Translations under genes and position numbers: made by a program
In this document: positions 46,201-55,200 of the stretch, one piece after another
How the letters are laid out: every line of letters begins with the position of its first letter
Numbering within the stretch: the first letter of the stretch is position 1
NCBI RefSeq assembly: GCF_023078275.1
Contig: NC_062998.1
Span: 16,443,916-16,507,915 of the forward strand
DNA: 64,000 bases
Origin: Leguminivora glycinivorella
Taxonomy: Eukaryota; Arthropoda; Insecta; Lepidoptera; Tortricidae
Direction: 5' to 3'
Notes under the pieces: model-generated
The model's database searches: none
What the model was told of the DNA's origin: nothing
What the model saw: only the letters and a program-made list of their open reading frames with translations

Positions 46201-49200
46201 CCATGTTTACATTACATAGCTGCAGATATTTTTTTTCAAAAATGAAATTTGGGGTGATTGATTATTAAAGTTAACACCTATTAATTAATGATGACACTAA
46301 TTAATTAAATGTCTAGTTTAATTTATCGCGCGTATAAAGTTTACGCATTTGTTTTTGTTTACTTTAAGTATTGTCGATATAGATAATAAAGTTATTACTT
46401 CAAGACAAAATTAATACATACAGACCAAAGAGCATCGAGTATTACCTACTTATAGTTACTGTACCAAAGTAAAATGTGTAATCACAGTGCACAGACTGCC
46501 ATCTCTCGACACGGGCTTAAAACTTTTGAACCTCAGTTTTGACAATTTGGCCCATACTGTTAGCTTGATATGTGTCAAAGAGGATCGAGTATTATAGAGA
46601 GTTACTGTCGAAGTAAAATGTGTAATCACATGTCATAGACTGCCATTTCTTGACACAGGCTTAAAACTTTTGAACCTCAGTTTTGACAATTTGGCCCATA
46701 TTGTTAGCTTGATACGTTTTAAAATGTCAAATATTAATATTAGCGCCATCTAGCTGAGCGTACCTCAAAGGTGTAATGCCATCTAGGCCACCGTACCTTT
46801 TTCTGTATGGTACTGAGGTACGTTTTTTTCCTAGACTTTATCTGTCTATACGGAGTGAAATGACAAAACGTGGCGTGTCTAATTGGCCGATTTTGTGATC
46901 TCACTAAACAGAGTCAGGGATTTAGTCAAATGACTGAAATTTTCTAGAGAAATGATGAAATGGATTTGCCATTTTGACATCCTGCGTGATTTGATCAAAT
47001 CCCTTAGAGATTTGATCAAATCTCTGTTTTGGCCATTTCCGTGCGACATATACGCAATCACATATGTCTTTGATACAGACAGAAACAGACTTGTATTAGC
47101 GGACGCAGAGTAGGGGAGAGCTTAAATAATACATGCATTTTACAATGTTGTAGTTATGTAGATGGATAGCAGCCTCATTCCTTTGCCATTCTCCTCGTTG
47201 CGTGATTGACTACGATATTTTTCGCTCGTCGGACTATAGGTATACATGAAACAGTCAGAATCTGCATAATCAATAAATAGCACTGTATTGTTATTCGGCT
47301 TAGACGTAGCTACTAGGGAATCTAGGGATTGCAATCCGGTCCGGCGGATCCGGTAATCCGGCCGGATCCGGTGCTTTTTTCATGCCACCGGATTCGGTGA
47401 AATTCGCCGGATCCGGTACCGGATCCGGTAATGTAATTTAATATGTTAGAATAGTGCAAAAAAATAACATTTACACTAACATTTGAACGTAGCTCAACAG
47501 GGGATTGCAATCCGGTCTGATTTTAAATCAAAAAATAATTTAATACGTACGTTTTTTGCCAAACTAGGCCGTTTGGAAGTAAAATAATGTACTCAAGTGA
47601 TGCGTCAATCTTTCCGTCTTTGAATCTGTAGTGAAATCTGTGCAATTGTTTCTTGGATGCAAAATCTGGAATAGTGGAGAGTGACAAAGGGCCATACGAC
47701 AAAACTTTTCGTTAACATGTCACTGAGGTCGACCCTTCGCGTTTTCTGGCCAAACACTATCCGAAATCAAGACCTGTTGAGTATATGCCAGCAAACACCC
47801 ATTAGTGAGGAAACCGCGACACAAAAAGTACATTGGTAGCACACAATTCCAAGAGTTCTCTCTAACAAAATAACGCAACCATTTCTTTCGGCTGGAAATC
47901 GCCTGCTGCTGGAAGGAGCCTTGGCTCCGGGCGCCCTGTAAACTCATGGAAGCGGTCCGTTGAGGATGAACTACGAGCGACCGGGTCGAGCTGGAGCGAG
48001 GCCACGAGGGTAGCTGAAGATAGGAAGGCATGGCGCGAGCTTGAGAAGGCGATTGCATCTCTGTGGTGATGGTGACGTAGGACTACAAGAACAACAACGT
48101 TTTCAGCATAGCTACAAGAATCATAAAAGACAATTCACCAATCCAATTCTAAGCTTTCAATTTTTGGTTTATTAATTGTGAAGCAAAATACCATCATATT
48201 TCTCATATTATGCTGGAAACATACAAAAAAAGTTACTATTTGGGTACTTTTAATCCTTAAGGCCAATCCGGCCGGATCCGCCGGATTGGGACCAAAATCC
48301 GGCCGGATCCGGCCGGATTGGATATCAGACCGGATTGCAATCCCTAGTAGCTACCTAAGTAATACTGATTACCGACTCATTAGAGCCCGATTTATTCCAA
48401 GTATTCCTAGGCAGACTTTCTTGGACACGACGTACAAGAAATATAAAAAATGTTTATTCACAAAACACAGGGAATGAAATACATTATATATTTGTAATTA
48501 GGTGCATCACTTAATTACATCACAGGTAAGCATGGTCGCGCGATAAATGATAAAACATCAGGCCGACCCTATCGAACTTAGGTACAAATAGTGCGACAGG
48601 GACGGCCTGATGGTTTATCATTTACGCGCGACCATGCTTGCCTGTCTGGTCTACTTCAGGACAGGAGTCCCCGCTCTAGGCTAGGCCTGTATCGCGGGAG
48701 ATCAGATGCGTATTTAAATGAGCCTTAATTTAAAGACCTGGCCCTTGGATTTGGTACGTATGCTTAAATTTATCAGAATATCTATCTCAAAACAATTGCC
48801 GTGTTGCCTGGACCCTTAGGTCCGGACCCCAGCATACACGTTACACCCACGGAAGTACTTATTTGTTCAATGTATGCAAAAAAATGTTTGCAATGTATGT
48901 ATAAAATACCTACAATCCATAGTAATCAGGAAATTGATCTTAAGCTTGCCAATCTACTTGGAAGCCACTGAATCATAGTATAAAATGTTTTTCCACCGTA
49001 TTACTAAGATATAGGTAGCAGATAAATGAGTCATCATATAAAAAACCGCAAAGAATATCAATGATACGGCTGATTACCACTTAATCAATGGCGGCAGTTA
49101 ATAGTAGTTTAACGATTACGCTATCGAAGATTACACATGACTTGGCGGGCCTATGTTTCATGATAATATTAATATTTGATGTGCAAAATTAAGTACCTAT

Positions 49201-52200
49201 ATATAAAAAACTCTGAAAAAATAAATTCGTCAAATTTATCACAGCCTTCAAATGAATATCAGAAATTATGCCAATATCATACTTAGGTCCACAGTCGCTT
49301 AGGATTAGTGTTTGTATACATGGTAGGTATTAAATAGTTATTAGGTACAGTTATTGTAAAAAGAATGAAAGTTCTCTAAAAAAAGACTTTCGTGTTCAGG
49401 TGTGCGACCCGAACAAACCTGACGGAAAATCGACGGCGCCGCTGGCGATCGGCCTCACCGTGACGCTGGGCCACCTGCTGGCCGTCGACTACACCGGCTC
49501 CGCCATGAACCCGGCGCGGTCCTTCGGCTCCGCGCTCGTCGCTGGCGACTGGGCCAATCACTGGGTAAGATAATCAGTTGACAGCCCGGAGCGACCAGTA
49601 AGGCCACCTTCTGGTTCCGCCAAGAACTCCGCGCGGTCCTTCGGCTCCGCACTCGCCGTCTTTGGAGACTAGGAACCGACAGAATAGCCTCATGGCTCAT
49701 CAGCTGGGCCGTTTGCTGGCCGTCGACTACACCGGCTCCGCGCTCGTCGCTGGCGGCTAGGCCAATCACTGGGTAAAATAAACAAGCGACATATGTAATA
49801 GCCACACGTCGATCGGCTGGGCTGGGTTATCTTATTTATACTTGCTAAATGAATCTGATTCTTGGTGACTTCACACAGAAACAGCAAATACGTTTCTGTG
49901 CAGAAGTTAGAAAAAAGATAAAGCGAATAAAGCAGCTTCTGCTAGATACAGAGCCAGCAGTGGTGGATGGGCGGCAGTGATCGCTTACCATCAGGCGACC
50001 TGTCTGCTCGTTTGCCTCCTGTCCCATAAAAAAAAATTGGCCTAAAGGGTCTAAGGCTCAGTATGTCCTGGCCAAAAGTGGCAAAACATTAAGGAACTAC
50101 AGCAAGTCTATTATGATAGGGGCAGCTAGTGGTTACAACAGGACTGCGCTGGCCAAAACTGCACATGCCCCACTGAGAACCAAGAACACTATTGACAATT
50201 TATTTTGCGACTTCCAGGTGTACTGGGCTGGGCCGATCGCGGGAGGCGTCGCGGCCGCGCTGCTGTACGTACACGGTTTCTCCGCGCCGCCCGTGGACCC
50301 CGCGCCGCCGCGGTACCGCCCCGTCGCTGCCGATGAAAAGGAGGTAACTATCTTCCTTAGCCTAGTCTACTGGGAAATGTATCCGGTTGAAACGTTTTGC
50401 TCTTTAAAGATTCTGATGGCAGACTTTAGGGCCGGTTGCATCAAACCGTTTGTCACCGTTAAAGTTACTGTTACACGTTCGTTAAATTTTATTGTATAGG
50501 AAGTTCCATAGACGTCTGCTGCGTGACGATGATGTGTCTGTCGAATGTGGTTGCTGCAACTGGCCCCTAATTAACTTAAAGTTTTGAATGTTTTCATCTG
50601 GATATTAAGCCAACCGATTCCGCAGCCAGATTTCGCACTGCGACTGTGTTAATTTTCAAGTTAGGTATATTTGTCATGGGCTTACTCTGGTTACTCTGGT
50701 ATCCATATAGCAAAGTCAATTAGCTGAAAAATCTTTATAAAAAAAGCCCAGGTAAAGTTCACTCTACGTGTTGGGTGAAATAAATACTTTTGATATCAAG
50801 AGAATAAAAATATATTCTGTTTCCAAGTATTGCTTCAATTAGAAAAAGTAAATTAGAACCACCTGCGTGACGTGTCGACCTACCTTTAAATGCAAAGTAA
50901 TAAATGGCTAATAGCATAAATTGGAGTCGTTAGAAGGAGCCATTGGCGTGAATATCAATAGCCACCGGGCGTGAACACAGACTACACAGACACCGCATTA
51001 TGAATCGTTTACAAAGAGCGCGTCGTATCAAACATAATTATGTACAATTTTACTAGTGCCTTAATGTCACGATTACCTATATACATCATTTACAGTTAAA
51101 TCCTAAAACTAATTTTTGATAAATATTCCAAAATGCTGGTTGTAAACGTTGACACAATGGCCCTAACGGTTGCGTTCCCATACTAGATTACCTATATTAT
51201 GCCTTTGTGCTGGCTCGAATGCTCCGTCTAGTAGATAGTGAGGTGGTCTGCGGGAGTGAAGTACCGCCGAGGCCAGGGCCGTGGCGCTCCCCGGCGCACC
51301 CTCGCTTTCCAATACTTTATTACCACCGTAGCTTTTCAAATCAACATCAACACTCATAAACTTGCCTGTAGGTATAATAATATAGGCGATTGTTTTTTCA
51401 TCGCACCTATATATGGCATCTCAGTAAAAGCTCTCTTGATTGCTCAAAAACTGATGAGAAACTTGCATTTTGTCCACATATGGGGCAAAGTAATCTGATG
51501 CCAATATTGAATTGTTTCCTAATGGATGTAGTAATATTTGGGCCATTTTTTTTTTAAAGTTGTCCACCCCACTTTTTTTGTAACATGGGTATTTTATACG
51601 CGATTCATACTCAGAATCGCGAGGTCTTTCGATCCTGATAGGAAAAAAAAATGTCCCAAGATTTCCATACATTTTTCAGACCTTCCATTCCGTTACCGCC
51701 ATACAAAATGTATGAAAAAATGGTAACAGAATGGGAAAGAAACCTTGGGACACTTTTTTTCTCCAATTAGGATTGAAAGAGCTCGCGATTCTGAGTGAAA
51801 ATCACATTAAAATTTCCAAATCCAAAAAAAAGTGGGGTGGACAACTTTGAAAAAAATGGCCCATTTGGAATTGATTTGATTTTGATGTATACAGTCTACA
51901 GATCATATTTTATTCTGTTTGGTGTAATTATATTTAATTATACGTATATAAGGCAGAGGGCACACTTGTCTTGTCGTTCACTGCTCGTCTTACTTTACTT
52001 ACTTGTACGAAATCTACCTCGTATAAAGAGTTCGTAAGAAAACATCAAAACTTAAAACACGTATTCTTCCAATACCTTCTTAACTTACAATCGTATTTAT
52101 GATTGTAATATTAGACACTAACTTTTGACTAGTAGGTAATTTGAGACTGTTAACTACCTTCGCGGTCTATTTATTGCAATCGCCAATCGTATGGTATATA

Positions 52201-55200
52201 CATAATTACATATAAACTTTAAACTACATACAATGCAGCATAAGCATAAGCCGCTTTGCTAACAGGAACATGATACATAAGGATAAAAGGGTTTTCTGAA
52301 ATAAAAAATGTAAAAGTACCTACCTACAACTTACCTACTGACTGACTTGAAATCCATCCAGATAAAACATTTTTAGCTTCATTGTAAATATTTTATACAT
52401 ACCGAATGTCCGGTTATGAATGGACAAACGTTGAACCAGCGTCGGGTCTTGAAATTTTATTTATAGTTAGGCCTGATTTAGACGGTGTGCGAACTCGCAC
52501 GCGATTTTAGTTACATTGCGGCCTGTTGACATACAATTTTGCACAGCCATCAAATACCGCAATGTAATAAAACTCGTATGCGAGTTCTCGTACCGACTAA
52601 ATGGGCCCTTAAAGACAGATCTAGTTAAAGTTTCGTAGATAATGAATTTATCTTTTTATTTAACTGAACGTTTTACATCACGGAGCACGAATGTTTTACT
52701 GACCTATAAGTCAATTTTCTGGAACAGCCTAATTAGCCTAGGTACCCTGTCGGTGGCTAGAAAGTTCGACATAGACACCCTATTTTATGAATAACTGAAT
52801 GAATTGATTTGCAAGCGCGCTGGACGCCCACCCGCCGCCACCACGGCCGCGGCCACTGCCACTGCTTGGACAGTGGAGCAGAGCGTAAGTTCTCGTGTAG
52901 GTACGAGTAGGCCTTTAGAGGCATGATTGCACTTGTACTCAAGAGCGGATCCAGGCCCGGATCTATGGGGAAGCGAGCTGAATTTCGTCAAGTCCAAGGG
53001 GCGCCACATTTGAACTTTTTTTTAGTTTTTGCCCCCCTCGAAAAAAATCTAGATTCGGTACTGAGCCGATCTAAGGGAGTTCATGAGCCTCCAACGCCTC
53101 TCTGAGGCTTAGCGCCCTAGAATTTCACCATGAGACTGTCAGTGCAGAGTAAAAATAACTAGAATGTGACCCACTCAACAAACCCGGATCCGCCCTTGCT
53201 TTGTACATGCAGACAACTAGTGCAATAATATGTTAACCATACCTACTCTTCGGAGGCCGTATTTATATGTGACACGCTAAGGGCTCTACAAATAAGATCG
53301 TATCAGATCATTTTGCGGCCTTCCTTGTGTAATATGTTATTGCAGGCGATTGTAGGACATTGCACCAAACCAACTTTTAACGCCATTGAAGTGTTTTAGA
53401 TATAAAGTTTATATTTAAAACAAATAGGTACAGTTCTTTTTGACACACCTTTTTTTATAGATAATTGAAGTTTTCAAATTATAAATATACTTTTACCGAT
53501 TGTTGTAATATTGGATCCACTATTAGGCCTGATTTAGACGGCGTGCGAACTCGCATGCGATTTTAGTTACATTGCGGGCTGTTGAGGTTTCATAAAATTT
53601 TGCACAGCTTTCAAATACCGCAGTGTAATAAAACTCGTATAGTTTTCGTACCGTCTAAATGGGCCCTTAGGTTCATACCGCACCTATAACTAAAAAGCCC
53701 ATGATGCAAGTATTACCGTGTTCAACTTATATCAATTGCACACTTAAACTTAATTCACTTTACTCAATTTGTCTTGATGATACTTTTTAACTTAATTGCA
53801 ATGGACATTATGTTAAAATTGTATTGCATCAAAACATCAATATCAATAATATTAATATCCATACTAATATTATAAATGGAAAAGTATATGTGTCTGTTTA
53901 TTTGTTTGTCCGTCTTTCACGGCAAAACGGAGCGACGAATTGACGTGATTTTTTAAGTGGAGATAGTTGAAGGGATGTAGAGTGACATAGGCTACTTTTT
54001 GTCTCTTTCTAACGCGAGCGAAGCCGCGGACAAAAGCTAGTATAATCGTAATATTAATAAGTTGACGATTAGCCTCCCAGCGTAGTCAATAATGACCCTG
54101 TACGAAGCAGAAGGACCCAAGTTCAAACCCTGGGCCTCTAGCCAATCGTTAACGCTCCGTGGCAAATAGGTAGGTATGCAAATGGTTCTGTCTGTCGCTC
54201 CAATACGGAAGAGCGCTAGAGTGAGAAAACTAGGAAACAATACGAACTACGGACCATCAACGACTGCACTCTTGGCGAGAGGTACCTAAGGCTATTTTTC
54301 AACACGATATCAGTATCACTAACATGTTGCAAGACCAAGTCGAATGAGTCTTAGCGCGCCCCTAAAATAGCTTATGTCTGCGTACTTATTCACTACCTAC
54401 AATTGAACAAGCTGTTTTAAAGCCTTTGTGAACTGCACCTGTGTCAATGAGACTTACCGTTTTTATGTACATGCACCATGAGTTGGCCATACCATACTGT
54501 TTACGCTTATTAAAACATGTTCTAATATTTAATCAAAAAAATAATCAACGTCAACATTTAGTATTTTTGAACCTGTTTATTTCTTGCACATATTATATTT
54601 AGCACTTTAAATTATGAAGGTATTACCATTTATACTCATACTCATACTCATTTATTTATAATATTGTTACATATTACACGTCACAATTGATTTAGGTACA
54701 TAGTTATTATGTGGTATATTAAAATTAAAATTATTATATTAGTATTCGTAGTTTGATATGTCGAAATATGGTAATACATTTTTAAATTACATTAAGGACC
54801 ATTGAGCATTATATAATATTAGAATAGAATGGATACAATGTTTTGTGACTGTTAATTAGATAGTTAATTAAATAATTTAAAAGATGTAGAATTCATCATA
54901 TAGAATTAGGTAAGGTGCACTGGGGTAATTCCGAAAGCCGTCTAATTTCGAAAGTCTCACAAAAATCACCATTATTTCCATCATATTAAGATTCCCCTTT
55001 CGGAATTACCAGAGCATTTTTGTCATTCGGAATTACCCTAATGCACCTTACATCATGAATAATCTGGATAAAAGATTGTGAATCGGTAGGAAAATACGCG
55101 ACAAAATAGCTTGTAACCGCAAAAGGACTATTACATATGTGTATGTATATATATGACATTCTGAAAGCATCTTCTGGGCGAGCTCACTCCATCGTAGGCC

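Noticed and set aside
47720..48058. 112-residue minus-strand frame as an intact hAT transposase
   Set aside because: It is short, without the RW or dimerisation motifs in frame. Hints of similarity appear in a different frame with a stop. Kept only as a possible remnant.
49376..49805. Arg/Ala-rich minus-strand frames over Prip exon 4
   Set aside because: They are antisense shadows of the GC-rich exon and its decayed copies.
51163..51357. Minus-strand 64-residue frame in a GC-richer patch of Prip intron 5
   Set aside because: No splice sites in phase with Prip, no recognisable motif, and the plus strand is equally open. Probably a retroelement scrap.
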